From assembly GCF_036962685.1 (NCBI RefSeq), contig NZ_JBALOP010000028.1, positions 1 to 64,000 of the forward strand: DNA of 64,000 nt, in the 5' to 3' direction. The position numbers were made by a program, and so were the translations under genes. This stretch comes from Ferdinandcohnia sp036962685. GTDB taxonomy: Bacteria > Bacillota > Bacilli > Bacillales > Bacillaceae_L. A model generated the notes under the pieces. The model ran no database searches. It was given only the letters and a program-made list of their open reading frames with translations, and was not told where the DNA came from. Positions 30,873 through 39,100 of the stretch are shown here, piece by piece (the stretch's first letter is position 1; every line of letters starts with the position of its first letter).

Positions 30873-33597
30873 AAAACACCCCAAGCAGCTCCTTGAGTTC
30901 GTTTGTAGAGAGCTCGGTGATCCAGTTTTCGCTGGTGATGATTTCGTCGTTCAGCGACTGCTTTTTTTCGAGCATTTCGTCGATTTTTTCTTCGAGTGTG
31001 CCGGTGGCGATAAGCTTGTGCACGTGCACGAAGCGCTTTTGGCCGATGCGGTAGGCACGGTCGGTTGCTTGGTTTTCGACGGCTGGGTTCCACCAGCGAT
31101 CATAGTGGATGACATGGTTCGCTTCCGTTAGGTTCAATCCGGTTCCGCCTGCCTTCAGTGACAGTATCAGGATATTAAACTCACGATTTTGGAAGCCGTC
31201 AATCATCTTGTCACGCTGCACTTTCGGAACACTTCCGTTCAAGAATTGTACGGGTTCGTTAAAGCGCTTTTGTAGCACATCCTGAATCATCTCGCCCATT
31301 TGAATATATTGTGTGAAAATCAAACAGCTTTCGTCCTGATCGCGAATGTGGTCGACCAACTCTAGCAATTTCTCCATTTTTACGGAGCGCTCATCAACCT
31401 TCTTAGGAGCTTGCTCCTTTAAATAAAGTGCAGGATGGTCACAGACCTGCTTCAACTGCCCAAGCATTTTTAAAATCAAACCTTTACGCTGCATGCCTGC
31501 AAGCTGTTCAACTTGGTCCAATGTATCCTTCACAAGCTGCTCGTATATCGAAGCCTGTTCCACCGTTAATGGACAATATTCCTTCTGCTCAAGCTTATCC
31601 GGTAGGTTCAGTGCAACGGCTTCGTCATTTTTCGTACGTCTTAGTAAAAATGGCTTGATCAAACGCTGTAGCTGGGCAATCGTTTCCCCATCATGGTCCT
31701 TTTCAATTGGGGACACAAAACGTTTTTGGAAACCGGCGAGGCTGCCTAAATAGCCACGATTGATAAAGTCAAAAATCGACCAAAGCTCGGTTAACCGGTT
31801 TTCCATCGGTGTTCCAGTCAACGCAATATTGTGGTCGCCTCTCAATTTACGGATCGCGCGTGACTGCTTGGTTTGCGCGTTTTTAATATTTTGCGCCTCG
31901 TCCAAGCAAATCGTACCCCAGTCAAAAGCAGAAATTTCTTCCTCATCCAAATGGGACAACCCGTAGGAGGTGAGGACAATGTCAGCTTGACTAACGCCTT
32001 CAACAAACTCTTCCCCCTTCAATCGATTCGAGCCGTAATGAAGGTGAACGCGTAAGTCAGGTCCGAATTTTTCAAGCTCCTTTTGCCAGTTTCCTAGGAC
32101 GGATGTTGGGCAGATGATGAGCGCGGGCTTCGTACTGCTTTCTTTTACCGCTAAAAAGTAAGCAATCATTTGAATCGTTTTCCCGAGTCCCATATCATCG
32201 GCAAGGCAGGCCCCAAATCCCAAGCGTCTTAAAAATAAGAGCCAATCAACACCCTGCTGCTGATACGGACGGAGTTCACCTTTAAACGTTTCCGGAATGT
32301 CAGCCGAAGGGATCTCTTTGATATCCGTTAGCTGGGTAATCATTTGCGACATATGGCGATTGAGCTCGATTTGCACGCCTGCAAATGCGCTTGCAGCCTC
32401 TTGTTCCTCACGTTCTGCTTTTTCCGAAAGCGAAAGTAGCTCCTGCTCAAGAACATCGCGGACATGAAGCCCTTCTTTGTTTGCGCGCGCCAGAATTGAC
32501 TGAACCTGTTTGATAAACGCAGGGTCAAGCTTGATCCATTTTCCACGGATGTTGATTAAGCGTCTTTGCTCGTTTACAAGTGACAAGAATTCTTCTTCAG
32601 AAAGCTCAACCCCATTTGTTGAAAAACGCCAGTCAAAATTGATGATGGACTGCAAGCCTACGAAGGATTGACGGCCACCACCTGCCGATGTTTTGACCTT
32701 TGCTTTGATAGCAAGCTGGGCGTCCTTGATGGCTTGCCACCAGGCAGGTAAAAGGATGCCGACTCCGGCCTCTATAAGCTTTGTGCTTGCTTCCGTTAAA
32801 AAGTCCCACGCCTGACGCTCATTTAACTCGTGAACAATGCTGTCTCCATCACGAAGCCATGGAACGAGCTTACACCACATCGCTTGGTCGCTCTCAACTT
32901 TGCCCGCAAATGCTGTCCATTCTTTTGGCATAGTGGTATACAATGTATGAGGTTTTTCTTTCTTGCGAAGCACAGTGTGAAGTGTCCAAGTCCCATTATC
33001 TACCTCGGGTTCTTCAATCTGCAGCATCACGTCAAATGGTGTGTGATCTTCCTTCCAACCAATTCGTTCGAGCCAATTGTTTTCATCGACGACTGACTCT
33101 GCGCCGGCGGTACTTTTTACAAGAGGAAAGGTATCTAAGATCTCTTCCCAGGCGTCACTAAGAGTTGAATCGGATTGAATCCAGTCGGTGATGGCTTCTG
33201 AAAACCACTCGGCAGTAAAGCCAGTTAGCTCAGGGCCAATCGGTTTCCAGCCAAAGCGTCCAGTCTCGTGCCAGTATTCGAAGTCAGGCATGAATTCGCC
33301 GTCTTCAATGAGTGGTAACAGGTTTCTTGAAATTTCATGATAGTGTTGGGCATTCTCACTTAGCTCAATTTGGATAAGTGAATTGATGGGCAATTCGGCG
33401 AAAAAGGTAAACGCCTGCCAGGGTGAAAGCCGGACCGTATTTTCTTTCTCTTCGAGGAAGGTCCCGAAAAAGGAGGCTTCATGCCAGACAAAGAGATGTT
33501 GCTTCCACTCTTCCACTTTGAGCTCGCTGCCATTTTCAGTTGTACACCAAACATCAAAGCCTGTTTCCGCGTTCCATTCTGCATGGACTAAAAACAT
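30871..33597 (-). CDS. ywqA: SNF2-family helicase YwqA
   Basis: A 908-residue Swi2/Snf2 ATPase. The N-terminal ~420 residues are the SNF2-associated bacterial domain. The ATPase starts with LADDMGLGKTIQ (about 460), DEAQ motif II about 565 and LTGTPMENR about 600. The C-terminal helicase part has SLKAGGTGLNLTEA and ATDRAYRIGQ motif VI. ATG 33597 is preferred to ATG 33603 because the latter touches the GGGGTGAG ribosome site. It is 15 bases after ywqB in the same operon. The SWIM protein probably supplies nucleic-acid or protein contact; DNA repair or transcription recycling is possible. Confidence 0.93.
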   Translation of the reverse strand: MFLVHAEWNAETGFDVWCTTENGSELKVEEWKQHLFVWHEASFFGTFLEEKENTVRLSPWQAFTFFAELPINSLIQIELSENAQHYHEISRNLLPLIEDGEFMPDFEYWHETGRFGWKPIGPELTGFTAEWFSEAITDWIQSDSTLSDAWEEILDTFPLVKSTAGAESVVDENNWLERIGWKEDHTPFDVMLQIEEPEVDNGTWTLHTVLRKKEKPHTLYTTMPKEWTAFAGKVESDQAMWCKLVPWLRDGDSIVHELNERQAWDFLTEASTKLIEAGVGILLPAWWQAIKDAQLAIKAKVKTSAGGGRQSFVGLQSIINFDWRFSTNGVELSEEEFLSLVNEQRRLINIRGKWIKLDPAFIKQVQSILARANKEGLHVRDVLEQELLSLSEKAEREEQEAASAFAGVQIELNRHMSQMITQLTDIKEIPSADIPETFKGELRPYQQQGVDWLLFLRRLGFGACLADDMGLGKTIQMIAYFLAVKESSTKPALIICPTSVLGNWQKELEKFGPDLRVHLHYGSNRLKGEEFVEGVSQADIVLTSYGLSHLDEEEISAFDWGTICLDEAQNIKNAQTKQSRAIRKLRGDHNIALTGTPMENRLTELWSIFDFINRGYLGSLAGFQKRFVSPIEKDHDGETIAQLQRLIKPFLLRRTKNDEAVALNLPDKLEQKEYCPLTVEQASIYEQLVKDTLDQVEQLAGMQRKGLILKMLGQLKQVCDHPALYLKEQAPKKVDERSVKMEKLLELVDHIRDQDESCLIFTQYIQMGEMIQDVLQKRFNEPVQFLNGSVPKVQRDKMIDGFQNREFNILILSLKAGGTGLNLTEANHVIHYDRWWNPAVENQATDRAYRIGQKRFVHVHKLIATGTLEEKIDEMLEKKQSLNDEIITSENWITELSTNELKELLGVF

Positions 33598-33612
33598 GAT
33601 CATCTCACCCCT

Positions 33613-35229
33613 TTACTCTGAAATCATGGAAGCCCGGAGTAGCTCTTGCTGGAAGGCACGTAATCGTTTATTCACAGCGGCAAGCTTTGTAATATAGTCA
33701 TCCCAACGGTCTTCTTGTTTTAATTTTTTGTAATGTGTACGGACTTTGCGCAAATATTTAACGGCCTTTTTATAGCTTGGCCGGTTTTTACCCTCAATCG
33801 CCTTAGCGATGGCTTGGTGGTAAAGAGGAAGCAAAACGGCACGATCAAGGGCTTCGATTTCTTTTAAAATATAGCGGTCCATGTCATCGACCTCATAGCC
33901 GACCATGATTTGCAGTTCGACCCATTCCCGGTATTGTTCGGTGTCAAGTAAAAAGTCATTGTATTCAACATAGCTATACGGTAGTAGCAGTTTCAGAGCC
34001 TTGGTATAAACGGCTGAATCGCGTTCATCCGCATACATCATGATATTTTGTAAAAATAGCCTTGTCATGTGGCGGCGCCCTTCATAGCTTTGAATGCCCA
34101 AAATATACTCTTGGGCTCCATCTACGGCATGTTCAATCCACAAGCGAGCCCTGTCCCAGTTCTTTCCTTCAGATAGATAGGAAATCCACCAAAAACTATA
34201 CGGTACCGCTAAATGTCCTAACTTTTTCATCGTTTCAATGGCAGTCGAATCGTCTTTTTGTAAAAAGCGAATATGGGCATAGGCAATCAATTGCACTGGA
34301 TGTTCAATGTCCAATGCAGCTTCTTCAATTTCAAGCCATTTTTTTCGATTAAAAAAGGTTGTCCAAAGCAAACGGTACATTTGCATGCGCTCGTACTGAA
34401 ACATGGTTTCACTAAGAAGTGTTTCGCGGACAAGCTCGAGGCTTTCCTCAAGCAGTCCGTCAAGTGAGAATGGGAGAGACACCTTCCGCATTTCAAGCGA
34501 GTTATCGAGCACGACATCTGTGAAGTTATGAAAGTATGGCTTAATATACGTGTCCACCTGGTAATTTTTCACTTCGATTTGGTCAAGCAACTCGACCGTT
34601 TTTCGAATGCAAAAAAGAGTCGCGTGGATGAGAAATAAGCGTTTGAGTTCCTCAGAACGAGGTGCTTTCCTTTTTAAAGTTTGAAAAAGGGAATGGTACA
34701 AGGTCGCGAAATGATACACATTTTTTTCACGGTGACCTGATTCAAAACGCTTATATTCACTGTTGAAAAGGGTTAGCCAGCTCTCAAGTGAATTCTCCTT
34801 GTATTCGACACGCTGTAGGGCGTTTCCTTTTATAACGGGAATCGAGGCTAGCGTTGGCTTTGGTTTGTTGCCGGCTTTCCATTGTTCAAGCAAGGACCCT
34901 ACCCGGTCAACACTTGCATACATATAGAAAAACAGCGCCATCCGATGCCGGCAAAAGGACGGATCTGGGCATGTACAGCTGCTCATTTCTAAAAAATCGA
35001 GGTCAAGTGTGACATCTACAGGAGTGACGTCCTGCACACGGCCCTCAATGGTTTGTCCGTTGTATTGTACATTATAAACACTACCCTGACGGTAGAGGTT
35101 GAGTCCTTTTTTAATTAAAGTACGGTCCTCTTCATTTTCGAAAGTAATCATGGCGCGAAGCTTTTCGGAAAAATGCATGACCGCATCCTTAGGAATATCG
35201 TTTTGAAGCAAAGTGGTCTCACTCCCCAC
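33613..35229 (-). CDS. ywqB: SWIM zinc-finger protein YwqB
   Basis: A 538-residue protein with a SWIM zinc finger near residues 80-100 (CTCPDPSFCRHR; CxCx6CxH) and a long helical remainder without known motifs. SWIM proteins paired with SNF2 helicases are a fixed bacterial gene couple. No membrane segment is seen. Only seven bases separate its start from the dispersed repeat at 35236, so its promoter and leader must lie within or across that element. Confidence 0.9.
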   Translation of the reverse strand: MGSETTLLQNDIPKDAVMHFSEKLRAMITFENEEDRTLIKKGLNLYRQGSVYNVQYNGQTIEGRVQDVTPVDVTLDLDFLEMSSCTCPDPSFCRHRMALFFYMYASVDRVGSLLEQWKAGNKPKPTLASIPVIKGNALQRVEYKENSLESWLTLFNSEYKRFESGHREKNVYHFATLYHSLFQTLKRKAPRSEELKRLFLIHATLFCIRKTVELLDQIEVKNYQVDTYIKPYFHNFTDVVLDNSLEMRKVSLPFSLDGLLEESLELVRETLLSETMFQYERMQMYRLLWTTFFNRKKWLEIEEAALDIEHPVQLIAYAHIRFLQKDDSTAIETMKKLGHLAVPYSFWWISYLSEGKNWDRARLWIEHAVDGAQEYILGIQSYEGRRHMTRLFLQNIMMYADERDSAVYTKALKLLLPYSYVEYNDFLLDTEQYREWVELQIMVGYEVDDMDRYILKEIEALDRAVLLPLYHQAIAKAIEGKNRPSYKKAVKYLRKVRTHYKKLKQEDRWDDYITKLAAVNKRLRAFQQELLRASMISE

Positions 35230-35235
35230 AAAAAA

Positions 35236-35426
35236 ATCAAATGCGCCTTGGCGTATTTGCCGCCCGATTTTTTTAGGCCCACACGAGGTGGGTCACAAAG
35301 ACGTTGCCACAGGATGTGGCGTTTTTAGTCTTTGGTCATAAGCTCGAAAAGTTTCCTTTGAAAAATCGTGGCATCCGCCGGAGGCTGTAACCTTATTCAG
35401 CAGAAGTGCCTCACTTCGGCTGAATA
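35236..35426 (-). repeat. Dispersed ~190-bp element, copy 2 (reverse)
   Basis: The reverse complement runs from ATTCAG(C)AGAAGT to GCGCATTTGAT with GCCACATCCTGTGGC inside, the same plan as copies at 22594 and 43721. Its GCGCATTTGAT end points at ywqB, as copy 1 points at fabZ. Confidence 0.85.
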
Positions 35427-35571
35427 AGGTTACATCATTTTATTATACCGCAAAAAAGGAAAAATTGGGATTTTGGTAATTGGGATGTCTGTGATGTTTA
35501 CCTCAATTTAGAAATATTTTCTAAAAGACAGTCGCAAAAAAGGAGCCTCCAGCGTACATGTATAGTAATTA

Positions 35572-35712
35572 CTTGGCGGAGATGGTTTCTCCATCCAACC
35601 TCCCCAAGGATCATTTTCTCCCAAAGTGCCGTAATGGCACTTATTGAACTTTATTATGCTTGGTGGAGGCGTCTCCATCCTTCACCAGGCGATCTTTAAC
35701 AGATGGCACTTT
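35572..35712 (+). promoter_or_regulatory. Tandem hairpin leader, possible cis-regulatory RNA
   Basis: Two similar structures, 35572-35612 and 35658-35694, share CTTGGYGGAG, TCTCCATCC and a closing CCAAG/CCAGG followed by GATC. The first pairs CTTGG with CCAAG, the second GCTTGGTG with CACCAGGC. Between them AAGTGCC (35624) can pair with GGCACTT at 35636 or with GGCACTTTTT at 35705, two mutually exclusive choices. A 53-codon ORF with its own ribosome site follows at once. No known riboswitch consensus was recognised. Confidence 0.45.
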
Positions 35713-35734
35713 TTCAGCTAGGAGTGAACATAAA

Positions 35735-35896
35735 TTGGATTATATATCTTCAGATAAGGTTATTTCGATTGATGAGAACAGGGTAAGAAGAGCGTTAATT
35801 CGTGCCTACATGAAGGGAGAAAGAAATTCAGAAATTGATATGAAGCAATTTATTCAAGACTTAGCAAATGATATTAAAGGGTCCCCGACAACATAA
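35735..35896 (+). CDS. Small charged protein, 53 residues
   Basis: An ORF from TTG 35735 (DYISSDKVISIDENRVRRAL at the front) behind TAGGAGTG. It is acidic/basic mixed, helical by composition and soluble. An upstream in-frame ATG at 35660 would translate the hairpin leader and is rejected. A terminator follows at 35956. No family recognised; the structured leader suggests a regulated gene. Confidence 0.6.
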   Translation: MDYISSDKVISIDENRVRRALIRAYMKGERNSEIDMKQFIQDLANDIKGSPTT

Positions 35897-35955
35897 ATTT
35901 TTTGCCTACTGTCGTAATTCGACACCATCCCAGATGGTACAGGCACTTTTAAAGC

Positions 35956-35986
35956 AACTGTCTACCAAAAAGGGGGACAGTTTTTT
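35956..35986 (+). terminator. Rho-independent terminator
   Basis: AACTGTC pairs with GACAGTT and runs into T6; it ends the small gene before it. Confidence 0.75.
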
Positions 35987-36061
35987 AACATTCGGACAAG
36001 TTGTACTACTTTTGGTGTATAGAAATAATAAATTTGGGTCATAGAAATTTTCTCGTTTTTT

Positions 36062-36155
36062 TGACATAATTGTCACCACAAACATTTACCGGTGTTTGTG
36101 GTTACCCAGCATTGGTCAGTGGTTTTCAAGCCATTAGACTAGTCTGGGTTTTTGT
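36062..36155 (+). promoter_or_regulatory. Three consecutive hairpins upstream of the kinase gene
   Basis: TGACATAATTGTCA, then ACCACAAACA with TGTTTGTGGT (perfect 10-bp stem), then CCCAG with CTGGG enclosing an inner AGTGG/CCATT stem and followed by T5. The last has terminator shape. No ORF precedes it closely on this strand beyond the terminated small gene, so it may be a short RNA or attenuator. Confidence 0.4.
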
Positions 36156-36204
36156 TAGGTTTATATGAATTTTTCAAGTTTGAATCCGTATTCAGCGGTT
36201 TAGT

Positions 36205-36231
36205 TTGAGATTTTTTTATGATATGTATAAT
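36205..36231 (+). promoter_or_regulatory. Candidate sigma A promoter of the two-component genes
   Basis: TTGAGA (36205-36210), a 15-base spacer and TATAAT (36226-36231). The spacer is short; read as TTTGAG the spacing is 16. Confidence 0.45.
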
Positions 36232-36281
36232 ATGGTGATAATAAGCCTAATTAACTGAATGTTATGATAAGGGGGAAAGAT

Positions 36282-38138
36282 GTGAAGCTACCAGAGGTAT
36301 CCTCACAAAGGCGTGAGAATTATGCAAAATTCTATATGATTTTCATTGTACTACTAGGTGGTGCAGCTGTGGTGAACGCGATTTTTCATCTTGAGCCAAC
36401 AGATGAATTCACCATTCTACTATTGCTTGCAATATTTTTGGCGATAACGGAGTATTACCCAATTCCGCTTTTGAGAGGGTCAACGACGGTTACGTTCCCG
36501 TTTATCTTCATCATGTATGAGCTTTTTGGGATTTCGTATCCAATCATCATCTATGCGGTGATTGCGTTAGCGATCAATATCCTTCACCAACGTCCCTTGA
36601 GGATTATCCTGTTTAACCCGGCCCAACTAGCTGGTAGTGTATTTTTAGCGGAATACATTTTATCACATACCAATGTGGTTCAGGTTCTTTCATCAAGCAG
36701 TGATTTTCTATCAGGACTTAGTACATATATTCTTTTTCTTACTCTATTTTATATCATAAATAATTTCATTGTCGATATTGTGTTGCTGATTCGTCCGCAA
36801 CCTTATACGTTCTATTTATTTAAAACGAAAACACTTACGGAATTAGGCAGTTTTGCAATTTCTATCCTTTACGGAGCGATGATGTTTTACCTTGGAGGTC
36901 GAAAGGTTGACGAATTCTCGTTGTTCTTTTTCTTCTCGCCATTGGTGGCGATCTCGTTACTGTATTCGGTTATTTCGACTCTACGAAACGAAAAGAAGCG
37001 GTTAAATGCTCTTTTTGAGATTACAACTGGGGTTAACAAGAAAATCCATTCTACGGAGTGGATTGAGATGTTTAAAAATACATTCTCACAAATCGTTGAT
37101 GTGCAAGCAATCATGCTGTGGGTCAAGGAAAACGATGTGTGGAAGGTTTTACATAGCGACGGACGCGTAACGCCGAAAGATGAACTGACAGGTGAAGCGT
37201 TAACTCGTTTTGATGGAAAAAAAGAACCGATTGTCTACCAGGACAGGGTGAAGAAGCTTGGCCCTATTGATGAGTTTTTTATGAAGGATATGAAGGCCTT
37301 TGTGTACTCACCAATGGTTATTGAGGATGAAACGGTTGGGATGCTTGTCGTTGCAAAAAGTCGGGCGCGAAGCTTTGAGGATGATGAAATCCATTCCATT
37401 GCCACCCTTTCGAACCAGCTTGCGATTGCGGTAAAGACAAGGCTTTTAATTGAGGAGAAGGAAAAGCGAATTATCCTCGAGGAGCGCAACCGTATTGCGA
37501 GGGGCATCCATGACGGGGTAGCTCAAACCTTAGCCGGTGCGGTCATGAAGCTTGAGACAGCTGAACGTAAATTCGAGCGTCATCCCGATGAAACGATAAA
37601 ACTCATTCGTGAAAGTATGGATAAATTAAGGCTTAGTTTACGGGAAGTGCGCGAATCGATTTATGAGCTGCGCCCGTATCCGACGGAGCGGGTTGGGCTT
37701 TCCGCCGCGATTGGAAAACGAATTGAAATGGTAAAAGATGAGTACAATATCAAGTTTTCGTTTGATATAAGAGGCAAGGAAGTTCCGCTCAGTCCAATGG
37801 TTGAAAAGGAATTATTTGATATTTTTCAAGAGAGTTTGCAAAACACAATCAAGCATGCGCAGGCCACAAAAATAGAAGTTCTGTTAAGCTATCAGAAGGA
37901 ACAAATTATTTTAAAAATAAAGGACAATGGTGTAGGCTTTTCATTGTTCCAGGCAATGGTCAAGGCACAAAACAATCCTCATTTTGGAATTTTGAACATG
38001 AATGACGCGGCAGAAAAAATTAATGCCACTCTTCAAATTGACACAAAAGAAGGCCATGGTACTGATATTACATTAACTGTTCCAAAAATGGGACTCGAAG
38101 GAGGTAGTACTGTTGATCAAGCTTATGCTGGTGGATGA
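36282..38138 (+). CDS. NarL-family sensor histidine kinase
   Basis: A 618-residue membrane kinase. About six to seven membrane helices (roughly 10-215) carry no extracytoplasmic domain; then a GAF-like domain (about 250-390), HisKA_3 with phospho-accepting His410 (ARGIHDGVAQTLAG) and an HATPase_c domain with the N box QNTIKHA and GVGFSL. GTG 36282 is chosen because AAGGGGG precedes it; the in-frame ATG 36264 lacks a site. It overlaps its response regulator by 26 bases. The membrane part may sense a lipid or membrane state; stimulus unknown. Confidence 0.88.
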   Translation: MKLPEVSSQRRENYAKFYMIFIVLLGGAAVVNAIFHLEPTDEFTILLLLAIFLAITEYYPIPLLRGSTTVTFPFIFIMYELFGISYPIIIYAVIALAINILHQRPLRIILFNPAQLAGSVFLAEYILSHTNVVQVLSSSSDFLSGLSTYILFLTLFYIINNFIVDIVLLIRPQPYTFYLFKTKTLTELGSFAISILYGAMMFYLGGRKVDEFSLFFFFSPLVAISLLYSVISTLRNEKKRLNALFEITTGVNKKIHSTEWIEMFKNTFSQIVDVQAIMLWVKENDVWKVLHSDGRVTPKDELTGEALTRFDGKKEPIVYQDRVKKLGPIDEFFMKDMKAFVYSPMVIEDETVGMLVVAKSRARSFEDDEIHSIATLSNQLAIAVKTRLLIEEKEKRIILEERNRIARGIHDGVAQTLAGAVMKLETAERKFERHPDETIKLIRESMDKLRLSLREVRESIYELRPYPTERVGLSAAIGKRIEMVKDEYNIKFSFDIRGKEVPLSPMVEKELFDIFQESLQNTIKHAQATKIEVLLSYQKEQIILKIKDNGVGFSLFQAMVKAQNNPHFGILNMNDAAEKINATLQIDTKEGHGTDITLTVPKMGLEGGSTVDQAYAGG

Positions 38139-38748
38139 TCATGCTGTGTTACGTGATGGACTTAGAAATATTTTAGAGCTCGAGGATGATATTCGCGTTG
38201 TTGGCGAGGCGGTATCAGGGGATGATGCCCTTCTTAAGGTGCCGATGTGTGAGCCCGAAGTGATTTTAATGGACATCAATATGCCCCATAAAAATGGCGT
38301 TGAAGTGACGGGCATTTTGAAGAAACAATACCCTTCGATTAAAATATTGGTGCTGACAATGCACAACCATGAGGAGTATTTTATGGCTGCGATTCGTGAG
38401 GGAGCTGACGGATATTTGTTAAAGGATGCACCGTCTGAACAGGTGGTCGAAGCGATTCGTACAGTCGCACGTGGGGAGTCTGTGATTCATCCATCGATGA
38501 CGAAAAAGCTTCTTAACTTCCATCAACAACAGCAGGAGCAACCGCGGGACAACGCACTAACGGAGCGGGAAACGGAAGTCCTTCAATGCCTAGTAGAGGG
38601 CCTCAGCAACAAAGAAATCGCCGAGCGCCTCTTCATCAGCGACAAAACCGTAAAAATTCACGTCAGCAAAATCTTCAAAAAATTCGACGTCAAAAGCCGC
38701 TCCCAAGTCGTCATCTACGCCGTCCAAAACAAGCTCGTGCCGATGTAG
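38113..38748 (+). CDS. NarL/FixJ-type response regulator
   Basis: A 211-residue regulator: receiver domain (1-120) with phospho-Asp54 (VILMDINMPHKNG), Thr and Lys switch residues, and a LuxR-type helix-turn-helix (about 148-205; LTERETEVLQCLVEGLSNKE). It starts at TTG 38113 behind GGAGG within the kinase gene. Cognate partner of the preceding kinase. Related to DegU/LiaR-type proteins, but I do not assign a symbol. Its 3' end is unusually GC-rich relative to the neighbourhood. Confidence 0.9.
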   Translation: MIKLMLVDDHAVLRDGLRNILELEDDIRVVGEAVSGDDALLKVPMCEPEVILMDINMPHKNGVEVTGILKKQYPSIKILVLTMHNHEEYFMAAIREGADGYLLKDAPSEQVVEAIRTVARGESVIHPSMTKKLLNFHQQQQEQPRDNALTERETEVLQCLVEGLSNKEIAERLFISDKTVKIHVSKIFKKFDVKSRSQVVIYAVQNKLVPM

Positions 38749-38754
38749 GAACTA

Positions 38755-38800
38755 GGGGGGACGGTTCCTTGTGGGACGCAGGGACAGGTCCCTCGTCCCA
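38755..38800. repeat. GGGACAGGTCCC-type palindromic element
   Basis: GGGGGGACGGTTCC...GGGACAGGTCCC...GTCCC directly follows the response-regulator stop. The rest of the gap holds the terminator listed next and no gene. Confidence 0.75.
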
Positions 38801-38879
38801 GAGGTACCCACTTTTTGAAGAACGAAGTGTTGGCACGGGTTCTACGTCCAGACAATTTGTTCAACTGAAGATTAAAATC

Positions 38880-38918
38880 AACAACTGTTTTCTGTTATGG
38901 AAGCAGTTGTTTTTTTAT
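38880..38918 (+). terminator. Rho-independent terminator
   Basis: AACAACTG pairs with CAGTTGTT over a long loop and runs into T7. Confidence 0.7.
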
Positions 38919-39100
38919 GCAATAAATCCTCGTACTTTTGTCTACTTCGAAATACGACTTTTGGAATCTATAATTTACAACTTAAGCTTAATAGGAATCT
39001 GGGCATCTACCAGTGATAATGAAGATATAAGGGACATTTGACTAGGAAGAATCACACAGATACGTTCCTATGAAAATGAAAAAAGGAGGTAGGATGGGAA

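Noticed and set aside
35660..35734. Longer start of the 53-residue gene at ATG 35660
   Set aside because: It would translate the structured leader; the TTG at 35735 has a proper TAGGAGTG site.
36062..36155. Known riboswitch
   Set aside because: No consensus of SAM, TPP, FMN, lysine, glycine, purine, cobalamin or cyclic di-GMP classes could be matched; kept only as unexplained hairpins.
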